This document shows, piece by piece, positions 17,987 to 26,614 of a DNA stretch of 64,000 nucleotides. This stretch comes from Rhodobacteraceae bacterium HTCC2150 (GTDB lineage Bacteria; Pseudomonadota; Alphaproteobacteria; Rhodobacterales; Rhodobacteraceae), in assembly GCA_000169395.1 (NCBI GenBank), contig AAXZ01000001.1, positions 496,001-560,000 on the forward strand, read 5' to 3'. Both the position numbers and the translations under genes were made by a program. Positions within the stretch are counted from its first letter, which is position 1; each line of letters starts with the position of its first letter. The notes beneath the pieces were generated by a model. That model made no database searches, was not told the DNA's origin, and was given only the letters and a program-made list of their open reading frames with translations.

Positions 17987-19143
17987 TGTCTGAAATGATG
18001 AACGCAGATGGCCCTCTTGCGGGTCTGAAAGTTCTTGAACTTGCAAGAATTCTGGCTGGCCCTTGGGCCGGTCAAACGCTTGCAGATTTGGGTGCAGACG
18101 TCATCAAAGTGGAATCAGCAAATGGCGACGATACGCGCAAGTGGGGCCCACCGTTTGTTGAACGCGACGGCGCACAGTCAGCGTCTTACTTCAATTCTAC
18201 GAACCGTGGAAAACGATCAATCGTTGTCGATTTCACCACTTCCGATGGTCAAGAAGAGATTAAAAAACTAGCCGCTGAAGCAGATGTTTTAATAGAAAAT
18301 TTTAAACTTGGTGGTCTAGCAAAATACGGTCTGGACTATGTCTCTTTGGCGGCGATCAATCCAAAACTTGTTTACTGTTCCATCACTGGATTTGGCCAAA
18401 CTGGACCTTATGCCCACCGCGCCGGATATGACTTTATTCTGCAAGGGATGAGTGGCCTGATGTCGATCACCGGCGAGCCAGATGGCCAACCCCAAAAAGT
18501 GGGTGTCGCGGTGACGGATATTTTCACGGGGCTTTATTCCGTCATTGCCATTCAAGCAGCGTTGGCACATCGCGCAAAAACTGGTGAGGGGCAGCACATT
18601 GATATGGCATTGCTGGATGTTGCAACCGCCGTGACTGCCAATCAGGCGATGAACTTTCTTACGACGGGAACAGCGCCGCACAGAATGGGCAATGCGCATC
18701 CAAATTTGACACCCTATCAGGTTTTTGATTGTGCAGATGGGCACATAATCATCGCCACCGGCAATGATCCGCAGTACGGGCGGCTTTGTGAATTACTTGA
18801 TTTGGTGGATATGATTGAAGATGCAAAATTTGTGACGAATGCTTCACGTATCGCAAATCGGGACGAAATGACGGCGCGGCTGACATCGCGCACGATGACC
18901 TTCACCAAGGCAGATCTTCTTGCGGCATGTGAAGAACGCGGAATTCCAGCAGGCCCAATCAACGATATGCAAGAAGTGTTCCAAGATCCTCAGGTACAGT
19001 TTCGCGGCATGGCTGGCGAAATTGAAGGCGTTCCAACCATACGCAGCCCGATGGTTTTTTCAAAAACACCGACGCAATATCCACGCCCCGCACCAAATCT
19101 AGGCGAGCACGCTGGGCAGGGATTTCAAAAGCACGACGACTAG
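17986..19143 (+). CDS. CaiB/BaiF family (type III) CoA-transferase
   Basis: 385 residues. N-terminal signature LAGLKVLELARILAGPWAGQ and the expected catalytic Asp in HIDMALLD place it in family III CoA-transferases, which move CoA between organic acids through a mixed anhydride on that Asp. The substrate cannot be read from the sequence (formyl-CoA, succinyl-CoA:acid and racemase-type members look alike). Translationally coupled to the DsbA-like gene; its stop is interlocked with the lpxK stop in a 4-bp convergent overlap. Confidence 0.88.
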   Translation: MSEMMNADGPLAGLKVLELARILAGPWAGQTLADLGADVIKVESANGDDTRKWGPPFVERDGAQSASYFNSTNRGKRSIVVDFTTSDGQEEIKKLAAEADVLIENFKLGGLAKYGLDYVSLAAINPKLVYCSITGFGQTGPYAHRAGYDFILQGMSGLMSITGEPDGQPQKVGVAVTDIFTGLYSVIAIQAALAHRAKTGEGQHIDMALLDVATAVTANQAMNFLTTGTAPHRMGNAHPNLTPYQVFDCADGHIIIATGNDPQYGRLCELLDLVDMIEDAKFVTNASRIANRDEMTARLTSRTMTFTKADLLAACEERGIPAGPINDMQEVFQDPQVQFRGMAGEIEGVPTIRSPMVFSKTPTQYPRPAPNLGEHAGQGFQKHDD

Positions 19144-20117
19144 GTTCGCGTGTCTAACAACTGATTAATCACGGCCCAATCATCTAATTGCAAACGTACC
19201 GGCATTGTTAAAACCTCGGCACGCATGGATTGCGGCAGGCGAACGGCGTCTTTTTCTGTGGTCACCAATTGGGCGCCACGCAATCGTGCCTCGGCTTGCA
19301 GGCGTTGCAACAGGCTGGTGCTAAGGGGTTGGTGGTCATCTAAGGCGACAGATTGGACAATCTCAACGCCTTCGTTGCGCAAAGTTTCAAAAAATTTCGC
19401 GGGATGCCCAATACCTGCGAATGCCAATGCACGTAAACCCTTCCAATCAATCCCCATGGGTAAAGGGGCCAAATGGCCAGCAATTCGTGGAACTGAAACG
19501 CGGGGTGCCCAATCGGCATCAAAGCGTGCTTGCGCACGTTCATGACCGATGCTGATCACGACATCCGCACGCGCTAGACCTTTTGCTACCGGTTCACGTA
19601 ACGGGCCAGCGGGCAAAACCCGCCCATTGCCAAAACCACGTGATGCATCAACAACGATTACAGAGATATCCTTGGCTAAACCTGGGTTTTGAAACCCGTC
19701 ATCCATGATCAAAATGTCAGCCCCATCCGCGACAGCCTGCTTGGCCGTTTCGGTGCGATCGGCCCCGATCCACGTGGGGGCAAAAGCGGCCAACAACAAG
19801 GGTTCATCACCGACACGACTGGCAGGCATATCTTCGCGGACGCGTAATGCTGATTTTTCATCACCACCAAAGCCGCGCGACAGGATGTGTGGATTTTTCC
19901 CTCGCTCAATCAAATGTTGAACAAGAGCGATCACAGTGGGCGTTTTGCCAGTACCACCTGCATTTATGTTGCCTATGCAAACAACTGGAACCTCTGCATT
20001 GAGGGCGGGTTTCTTGGCGATGCGTCGCGCTGTTGCAAATGCATATATTGAGGCTAACGGCGCTAAGAATGCTGATTTCCAACTTGGTTTTTGGTACCAA
20101 AACAGGGGTGGTTTCAT
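19140..20117 (-). CDS. lpxK: Tetraacyldisaccharide 4'-kinase
   Basis: Phosphorylates the lipid A precursor at the inner membrane. 325 residues with an N-terminal membrane-associated helix (SAFLAPLASIYAFAT) and P-loop GGTGKTP at about 54-60; DDGFQ carries the conserved acidic residues of the family. It overlaps waaA by 4 bp and is co-transcribed with it, so two consecutive lipid A/Kdo steps are coupled. Confidence 0.95.
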   Translation of the reverse strand: MKPPLFWYQKPSWKSAFLAPLASIYAFATARRIAKKPALNAEVPVVCIGNINAGGTGKTPTVIALVQHLIERGKNPHILSRGFGGDEKSALRVREDMPASRVGDEPLLLAAFAPTWIGADRTETAKQAVADGADILIMDDGFQNPGLAKDISVIVVDASRGFGNGRVLPAGPLREPVAKGLARADVVISIGHERAQARFDADWAPRVSVPRIAGHLAPLPMGIDWKGLRALAFAGIGHPAKFFETLRNEGVEIVQSVALDDHQPLSTSLLQRLQAEARLRGAQLVTTEKDAVRLPQSMRAEVLTMPVRLQLDDWAVINQLLDTRT

Positions 20118-21397
20118 TGTTTTTGGTCCAATGTTTCAAAAATAAGCGAAACGGCGCGTTCCGTGATTTCCGCCCCAACTGACGATATTTCCCATGCCGC
20201 GTGGGCCATTTGCGCGGTGCGCTCAGGACTTAAAAGGTATTGGACAGCCGTTGCCAGTTCTTTTTCATTATGAACCAGTTTACTGGCATCGACTTTTTTC
20301 AGACGAGCAAATATTTCCGCAAAATTAAAAACGAATGGCCCATGCAATATTGCCGATCCAAGAGACGCTGGTTCAAATGGATTATGCCCGCCGATTTTTG
20401 CCAGTGAACCACCCAAAAAGCTGATGGGTGAAAGTCGATACCACAATCCCATTTCGCCCATTGTGTCGGCCACGTAAATTTGTGTCTCGGTGGTGATTTT
20501 GTCACCGCGACTGCGCAATCCGATGTGAAGGCCGGTTTCTTGTAGATCGCGAAAAATTTCGGGGCCGCGTTCAATGTGCCGTGGCGCAACGATCAACAAT
20601 AATCGGTGCGTACTTCGCAGGGCAATTGCATGCGCCTTGGCAACAATTGCTTCTTCACCTTCATGTGTAGAGGCAGCAAACCATAAAGGACGACCATTGA
20701 TTTGCGCGGCAAGATCAGCACGTGTTTGTTCGTCACAAGGTGGGGCAGAGGCCCCCTCTTTTAAAGAACCCGTTAGTTCAAGTGTTTCTTTCTTGGCCCC
20801 AAGACGCATTAAGTTTTTGTGGGTCACATCGTCTTGTGCCATTATATGATCAAAGCGAGACAAAATCGATTTTGCAAATCCTGGCAACCAACGCCATTTT
20901 GAGGCTGACTCTTTTGACATGCGTGCATTTAATAACAGCATCGGAATTTTGCGATCATGGGTCAAGGTGATCAACGCTGGCCAAAGTTCACTTTCGGTCC
21001 ATATGGCCAAGTCTGGTTTCCAATGATCCAAAAAGGATTGAACGTAGGGCACGATATCAATCGGAATATATTGATGCTGGCAACGTGGCGGCATGCGTTC
21101 GGTCATTAAATCAGCTGATGATTTAGTGCCCGTCGTCAATAAAAAAGATAGGTTTGGATCGTCGTAGGACAACAGCTTTATCAGTTCTTGGATCGACAAA
21201 ACTTCACCCACACTGGCGCAATGAAACCATATTAAGGTTCCTTTTGGACGCGGTAATCCAGCGATGCCGTGACGTTCATCAATCCGGTCTGCATCTTCTT
21301 TGCCAGCAGACAGTCTGCGCGCAAGTGTGCGATCGCCCATCCGGCGCAGCCGCGCAGATACCATCAAATAAAATGCTAAACCAACAGAACGACCCAT
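20114..21397 (-). CDS. waaA: 3-deoxy-D-manno-octulosonic acid transferase
   Basis: Adds Kdo to lipid IVA at the inner membrane face. 427 residues: N-terminal membrane anchor (SVGLAFYLMVSA), catalytic Glu in CASVGEV, and the C-terminal nucleotide-sugar site with FLGGSLAKIGGHNPFEPA. Overlaps lpxK by 4 bp. Its ribosome binding site is weak; the short remnant frame just upstream has a much better one and stops 10 bp before this start, so waaA may be translated by coupling. Confidence 0.95.
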   Translation of the reverse strand: MGRSVGLAFYLMVSARLRRMGDRTLARRLSAGKEDADRIDERHGIAGLPRPKGTLIWFHCASVGEVLSIQELIKLLSYDDPNLSFLLTTGTKSSADLMTERMPPRCQHQYIPIDIVPYVQSFLDHWKPDLAIWTESELWPALITLTHDRKIPMLLLNARMSKESASKWRWLPGFAKSILSRFDHIMAQDDVTHKNLMRLGAKKETLELTGSLKEGASAPPCDEQTRADLAAQINGRPLWFAASTHEGEEAIVAKAHAIALRSTHRLLLIVAPRHIERGPEIFRDLQETGLHIGLRSRGDKITTETQIYVADTMGEMGLWYRLSPISFLGGSLAKIGGHNPFEPASLGSAILHGPFVFNFAEIFARLKKVDASKLVHNEKELATAVQYLLSPERTAQMAHAAWEISSVGAEITERAVSLIFETLDQKQ

Positions 21398-21406
21398 ACG
21401 CGGTGT

Positions 21407-21499
21407 TTACTTCCGCTGTTCAAGGAAAACAGAACAAGTGATGTTCTTTGGAAGATCAATCAGTTCCCTGACGATTACATGTTGAAGTCGTTGGGTCAT
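21407..21499 (-). pseudogene. Truncated DUF4170 gene remnant ahead of waaA
   Basis: A 30-codon frame (MTQRLQHVIVRELID...) starts with ATG behind a perfect GGAGG at good spacing and ends 10 bp before waaA. Its first 16 residues resemble the N terminus of DUF4170 proteins (typically MTQRL.LV.GGELVD), which are about 75 residues long and, as I recall, sit just upstream of waaA in Rhodobacteraceae. The rest of the domain is absent, so I read it as a gene shortened by deletion. It could still be expressed as a short coupling peptide for waaA. Confidence 0.55.
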
Positions 21500-21625
21500 A
21501 CGTGACCTCCAAAACAATTCTGTCGGGGTCAACTTACCTAATATGCAGTCTAACGAAAAGGGGGCGCGATTGGGGCTGGTCAAAATTGTGGTTTTAAATA
21601 AAGGTGCCGTTTGAAAGGAAACGTT

Positions 21626-22570
21626 ATGTCGCAAATTCAAACTTCATCAACCCTAAGTACGCCCGTGAAAGGTGTTCTTTTGATGCTGGGTTTTGCGGCG
21701 TTCGCCCCGATCATCGACATATTTGCGAAACTTGCCGGAACCGAGGTGCCGGTGGGGCAAATCACGCTGGCACGTTTCACCGTACAAACCGCCATTCTTT
21801 TCCCAATCGCCTATATGTTGGGAACGCTACATTGGCCGGATCGCCGTGAAATCGGGCTGCACCTATTGCGTGGATTGTTGATCGTTCTTGCGACGACTGC
21901 CTTTTTCTATGCCCTAAAATTCATGGCCGTCGCTGAGGCGATTTCGATTTTTTTCGTCGAGCCCTTAATTGTCACATTATTAGGCAGCCTGTTTCTTGGC
22001 GAAATTGTAGGTTGGCGTCGTGTGGTGGCAGCATTCGTGGGATTTGGCGGCGCGTTGATTGTTATTCGCCCAAGTTTTGTGGAATTTGGCTGGGTCGCTC
22101 TTGTTCCACTAATTACCGCGTTCTTTTTTGCGTTGTACCTTCTTTTGACCAGAACAATGGCGCAGCGAATGAACCCGCTTACTTTGCAAACATATACCTC
22201 GCTAGCGGGCCTTGTTATCGTCGCGCCAGTGCTTTGGCTTTTCGATGGAACAGGTCACATATTACTTGATCCAGTTTGGCCAGAACCAGTTTTTTGGGTC
22301 TATTTGGTTTGCACGGGCATTGCCGCAACCTTTGCTCACTTGCTTTTGTCGTTTGCTTTTAAATTCGCGCCGGCCAGCACGTTGGCGCCGCTTCAATACA
22401 TGGAAATCGTTTCAGCGACTTTCCTTGGGTTTCTTGTTTTCAGCGACCTGCCTGATGCAATGACATTCCTTGGGATCGCAATTATTATCGCATCCGGCAT
22501 TTATATCTTTTGGCGGGAACGCAGCCTAAGCCGAGAGTTAGCAAGCGAAGTACCTGCCGAAACCATTTAG
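21626..22570 (+). CDS. DMT (EamA) family transporter
   Basis: 314 residues, about ten membrane segments in two EamA halves; inner membrane. Only about 33% of positions look shared by eye with the other DMT gene at 6938-7828, so it is not a recent duplicate. ATG at 21626 is preferred (AAAGGA upstream) over an in-frame TTG at 21611. Its stop is interlocked with the convergent amidase stop. Substrate unknown. Confidence 0.85.
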   Translation: MSQIQTSSTLSTPVKGVLLMLGFAAFAPIIDIFAKLAGTEVPVGQITLARFTVQTAILFPIAYMLGTLHWPDRREIGLHLLRGLLIVLATTAFFYALKFMAVAEAISIFFVEPLIVTLLGSLFLGEIVGWRRVVAAFVGFGGALIVIRPSFVEFGWVALVPLITAFFFALYLLLTRTMAQRMNPLTLQTYTSLAGLVIVAPVLWLFDGTGHILLDPVWPEPVFWVYLVCTGIAATFAHLLLSFAFKFAPASTLAPLQYMEIVSATFLGFLVFSDLPDAMTFLGIAIIIASGIYIFWRERSLSRELASEVPAETI

Positions 22571-23961
22571 GGGCGTCGTTTGTTCGGCCAATCAGTGGCT
22601 TGATGATAACGATGTCCTAATTGCAAAGCCGCAAGATCAGCACCGGGTTTGGCAATAATTTGCATACCCATGGGGCGACCTAATTCATCAAAACCACAAG
22701 GTACATTTAGTGCAGGTAAACCAAGTAACGAGACTGGCACCACGCATTCCATCCACCGGTGATAGGTATCCATCGGCTGATTGTTGATTTTTGTTAGAAA
22801 ATCAATGTCCACATCGAATGGAAACATCTGAGCAGTTGGAAGCGCCAGAAAATCATAAGTTTCAAACAATTCCATCGCCGCGCGATACCAATTGGTTCGT
22901 GCCTCGCTTGCCGCGTGAATTTTTGATGCATTCAATGATAACGCATTTTCAACTTCCCAAATCACGGCGGGTTTTAGTTTCTTGCGGTGATCAGGGTTGT
23001 CATAAAGTGGTTTAAAGTTCGCTAATAATTGAAATGATCTTAAATCAATCCACGATTGCCAAATGCTGTTTGATGAAACAGGCGGTGCGATTGGATCAAT
23101 TTTGGCACCAAGTGATTCAAGCGTTTTCAATCCTGTTTCACACAAGTCCAAAACACCCGGCTGACATTGATAGGCACCACCCCAATCACCAAGCCAGCCA
23201 ATACGCGGGTTAGCAATACCCGCATCAAGTTGACCAGAAAACGGGCCGTCAGAAAATTGGGGATGGAATGGGCCGATTGATGGTGCGGACATAATATCTA
23301 AAAGTGATGTTAAATCAGCAATGTTGCGCGCCATCGGTCCGCTGGTTGCGAGTGAGTGCAAGTACTGATCACCAACATCATCACCGGGCACGCGTCCAAA
23401 ACTGGGCCGAAATCCATAGACGTTACAATAGCCAGCGGGGTTGCGAAGTGACCCCATCATATCAGAGCCATCGGCCACAGGAAAATATCCCATCGCCAAA
23501 GCAGCCGCCGCACCACCAGAGGAACCGCCAGCGGTTTTTGATGTATCAAACGGATTTTTTGTGGCACCAAAAACTGGGTTGTACGTGTGCGAACCTAGAC
23601 CAAATTCTGGCGTATTTGTTTTCCCTATAATTATGGCCCCCACTGCACGAATGCGGGCCACAAAACTGGCATCATTATTAGGGATATTATTCGCCAAAAT
23701 CGGCGATCCGTAAGTGGTTTTCAGATTTGCGGTGTCTGATAAATCCTTGATCGCGATGGGAATGCCAGACAAGGGACCAGCAATTGGTTTGGCGGCCTCG
23801 GCCAACAAATCATCACGATTGCGCAGACTAACAACAGCGTTGATGGTCGGATTGGTCGCGTCAATGCGATCCAATGTGTCGTTCATCAAATCTACAGCAC
23901 TGATTTCACCAGAATCGATTTTATTCCTAAGGTCGGATAAAGGTGCGAACGCCAAACTCAT
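22567..23961 (-). CDS. Amidase signature family hydrolase
   Basis: 464 residues with the amidase-signature catalytic triad: Lys in IPIAIKDL, and the two Ser in TAGGSSGGAAAALA. The family hydrolyses C-N amide bonds in diverse substrates, and also includes GatA. No gatB/gatC are adjacent and the C-terminal half is not GatA-like, so this is a free amidase of unknown substrate, cytoplasmic. It starts 3 bp after the stop of the FkbM gene. Confidence 0.88.
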   Translation of the reverse strand: MSLAFAPLSDLRNKIDSGEISAVDLMNDTLDRIDATNPTINAVVSLRNRDDLLAEAAKPIAGPLSGIPIAIKDLSDTANLKTTYGSPILANNIPNNDASFVARIRAVGAIIIGKTNTPEFGLGSHTYNPVFGATKNPFDTSKTAGGSSGGAAAALAMGYFPVADGSDMMGSLRNPAGYCNVYGFRPSFGRVPGDDVGDQYLHSLATSGPMARNIADLTSLLDIMSAPSIGPFHPQFSDGPFSGQLDAGIANPRIGWLGDWGGAYQCQPGVLDLCETGLKTLESLGAKIDPIAPPVSSNSIWQSWIDLRSFQLLANFKPLYDNPDHRKKLKPAVIWEVENALSLNASKIHAASEARTNWYRAAMELFETYDFLALPTAQMFPFDVDIDFLTKINNQPMDTYHRWMECVVPVSLLGLPALNVPCGFDELGRPMGMQIIAKPGADLAALQLGHRYHQATDWPNKRRP

Positions 23962-23964
23962 TGT

Positions 23965-24729
23965 CTAATTCCCTTTGTGATAAATTTCATCCACGCCACA
24001 AAATTCAACCAACTTGTAACCACGCGATTGCATCAATTTTGGTATTTCAGACGTGTGGGAATTATTCTCGATGCTTAAGGCGGTGATGTCGAAATCCGCA
24101 AATGGGAAATCGTTCAAAATAGCTAATTCACCGCCCTCAACATCAAGCGATAGGTAATCAATTTGGCTAAGACCTGAATCGGCCAAAATATCGGGCAGTG
24201 TTTTGGACTCAACCTTTAAAATCGCTTCGCGGTGGTTTGGGTTTTCGCGGACTTTGCCCAAAAGGTTTTGATCATAACTGTCTAAAAACCCGCTCATTTG
24301 CGTATAACCAGATTCAATGTGCAAGAAGTCCATTTCACCAGCAACAGCACCTGCGCCATACCCTAAACAGGGGCAGCGGCGAACCTCTTTTGAACGTTCT
24401 AAATTGTCAGGTGCTGGTTCAACCAAAATGCCGGACCATCCACGGAAAGTTTCAAAAAACAGTGTGTTAGACCCTGTTACGCCATCATATCCGCCAATAT
24501 CAGCAAATACACCGTCACGTTTGTTACCCAACAAATTGTCGATAAATCGATCTTGGCCTGATTGTGAGAAATACTGTTGCACGCGGCCCAGCATTTTTTG
24601 AACTTTCCACAATTCGTGGGTCAAGTTTCCGCGACGGCGAGATTGTTCGCCTTGAATCGAGGCACCCAATTCTTGCATCGCCTCGCCCAATAATTTTTCG
24701 GCGCTTTTAATTTTGTCTGTTGGTGTCAC
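23965..24729 (-). CDS. FkbM family methyltransferase
   Basis: 254 residues. SAM-dependent methyltransferase of the FkbM type: the glycine-rich FADIGGYDGVTGSNT loop near 95-110, LVEPAPDN for the ribose-binding acid, and a C-terminal YLSLDVEGGELAIL that is characteristic of the family. Such enzymes methylate sugars or polyketides and are frequent beside surface polysaccharide genes, though none is here. The N-terminal 60 residues are helical and charged with no assigned role. It lies just upstream of the amidase in the same direction. Confidence 0.85.
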   Translation of the reverse strand: MTPTDKIKSAEKLLGEAMQELGASIQGEQSRRRGNLTHELWKVQKMLGRVQQYFSQSGQDRFIDNLLGNKRDGVFADIGGYDGVTGSNTLFFETFRGWSGILVEPAPDNLERSKEVRRCPCLGYGAGAVAGEMDFLHIESGYTQMSGFLDSYDQNLLGKVRENPNHREAILKVESKTLPDILADSGLSQIDYLSLDVEGGELAILNDFPFADFDITALSIENNSHTSEIPKLMQSRGYKLVEFCGVDEIYHKGN

Positions 24730-24819
24730 TTGATGGCCTCTTTTAAAAGTGGCCTCATAGAAACAACTGGGTGCGCTTTTATCAAGCGGATTGTTTTGGT
24801 TCTGGCATGTCGGTGGGCA

Positions 24820-26478
24820 TTAACGGTTATCGCGCCAGCGATTAACAATAGGATAGCGACGGTCCAACCAGAAAGCGCGGCCAGTTAGGCGCGCACCTGG
24901 CGCGGATTGAAACCGTTTGTGTTCCGAAATGTAAATTAGATGCTCGATCCGTTTTACGGTTTCTCGGTCAAATCCGGCCGCCACGACGTCGGCGACGGAA
25001 AAATCTTGATCCACCAGCATTTCAAGGATGGCATCTAGCACCTCATAAGGGGGTAAGCTGTCCTCGTCTTTTTGATCATCGCGCAATTCGGCTGATGGTG
25101 GTTTGTCGATAATACGTTGCGGAATTACCTCGGCCTGTGGTCCAAGCATCCAATCGCGGTGGTTTTCATTGCGCCAGCGGCACGTTTGGAAAACCCGCAT
25201 TTTGTAAAGATCTTTGATGGGGTTATAACCCCCAGCCATGTCGCCATAGATCGTGGCATACCCAACCGCGACTTCGGATTTATTGCCAGTTGTCAGCAAC
25301 ATTTCCCCAAACTTGTTGGAAAGCGCCATTAACATCAGCCCGCGCAACCGTGATTGAATATTTTCTTCGGTTAAATCAGGTTTTGTACCCTCAAAAAGTG
25401 GCGCCAAAGCTTCGGTAACAGCGGCACGAGGGCCTGCGATTGGCAACGTATCCATGCGCACGCCCAACGCGCGGGCAGCTTTTTCCGCGTCTTCAAGCGA
25501 ATGGGATGAAGTGTACTCAGACGGAAGCATAACGCATCGAACGTTTTCTGGGCCCAAGGCATCAACAGCAATGGTCGCGACAAGGGCTGAATCAATACCA
25601 CCGGACATGCCCAGCAGAACCTTTTTGAAACCCGTTTTTCCCATGTAATCACGCAAGGCGGTAACCATCACGTTATAATCTTGTTCATATTCGTCAGGAC
25701 GCGGTTCCAATGGGCCTTGTTTAATTGTCCAGCCTTCGTCGCCCAATTCCAAATCCAGATGACAGATATCTTCGTCCAATGTCTTCATTTGGGCGGCCAA
25801 TGCGCCACCACGATTTAGGGCGAAGCTTGCACCGTCAAATACTTGATCATCCTGCCCGCCCACGAGATTCAGATAGATCAAAGGCAGGCCTGTTTCGACA
25901 ACACGGGCGACCATCAAGGCAATGCGGTGATCCTGTTTAGCCCGCATATAAGGCGAGCCATTTGGCACAAACAAGATTTCGGCACCTGATTCTGCATGTG
26001 TTTCGGTAACATCATCAAACCAAGCGTCTTCACAAATTGGCGAGCCAATGCGCAGTGGGCCGATGCGATAGGGGCCAGAAACATCGCCAGAAGCAAAAAT
26101 GCGGGCTTCATCAAAAACATCATCAATCGGCAAATGGTGCTTTAATACCTGCGTGGCGATTTCGCCATTTTGCAGAATCAAATAACAGTTGTGACGCTTG
26201 CCATCGACGATCATTGGCGCGCCGATGCCCAAGGCAGGTCCATCAGCAACATCAGCCGCCAACCCCTTTAAAACATCGGCAACATCGGCCAAAAACGCAG
26301 GGCGCATTGCCAAATCTTGTAGCTGATAACCTGTTAAAAACATTTCTGGCAGGGCGACGAAATCGGCGTTGGCTGCCTTGCCAGCGGCCCAAGCCTCGCG
26401 CGCCTTGGTGGCGTTTTGCGTCAAATCACCCAAGGTTGGGTTTAGTTGTGCGAGCGTGATGCGAAATTTTTCTGCCAT
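24820..26478 (-). CDS. nadE: Glutamine-dependent NAD+ synthetase
   Basis: Last step of NAD synthesis, amidating nicotinic acid adenine dinucleotide. 552 residues with an N-terminal nitrilase-type glutaminase domain (catalytic Glu in LPEMFL, Lys in KHHLPIDDVFDE, Cys in SPICEDAWF) fused to the synthetase domain, whose PP-loop is SGGIDS near 295. Length is typical of the two-domain bacterial form. Cytoplasmic; stands alone with its own upstream region facing the MORN gene. Confidence 0.95.
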   Translation of the reverse strand: MAEKFRITLAQLNPTLGDLTQNATKAREAWAAGKAANADFVALPEMFLTGYQLQDLAMRPAFLADVADVLKGLAADVADGPALGIGAPMIVDGKRHNCYLILQNGEIATQVLKHHLPIDDVFDEARIFASGDVSGPYRIGPLRIGSPICEDAWFDDVTETHAESGAEILFVPNGSPYMRAKQDHRIALMVARVVETGLPLIYLNLVGGQDDQVFDGASFALNRGGALAAQMKTLDEDICHLDLELGDEGWTIKQGPLEPRPDEYEQDYNVMVTALRDYMGKTGFKKVLLGMSGGIDSALVATIAVDALGPENVRCVMLPSEYTSSHSLEDAEKAARALGVRMDTLPIAGPRAAVTEALAPLFEGTKPDLTEENIQSRLRGLMLMALSNKFGEMLLTTGNKSEVAVGYATIYGDMAGGYNPIKDLYKMRVFQTCRWRNENHRDWMLGPQAEVIPQRIIDKPPSAELRDDQKDEDSLPPYEVLDAILEMLVDQDFSVADVVAAGFDRETVKRIEHLIYISEHKRFQSAPGARLTGRAFWLDRRYPIVNRWRDNR

Positions 26479-26614
26479 GGAACCTTTGCCTTTATCTAAA
26501 GCGGATATAAGCCGACAAAGCGCAAAGGAAAAGATGCCTGTTCAAAAGCGTTGTCAGGGGGGGCCAGCTCAAGTAGGTTCTCTTTAACAAAATGCTAAGA
26601 ACTTCGGGGAACTT

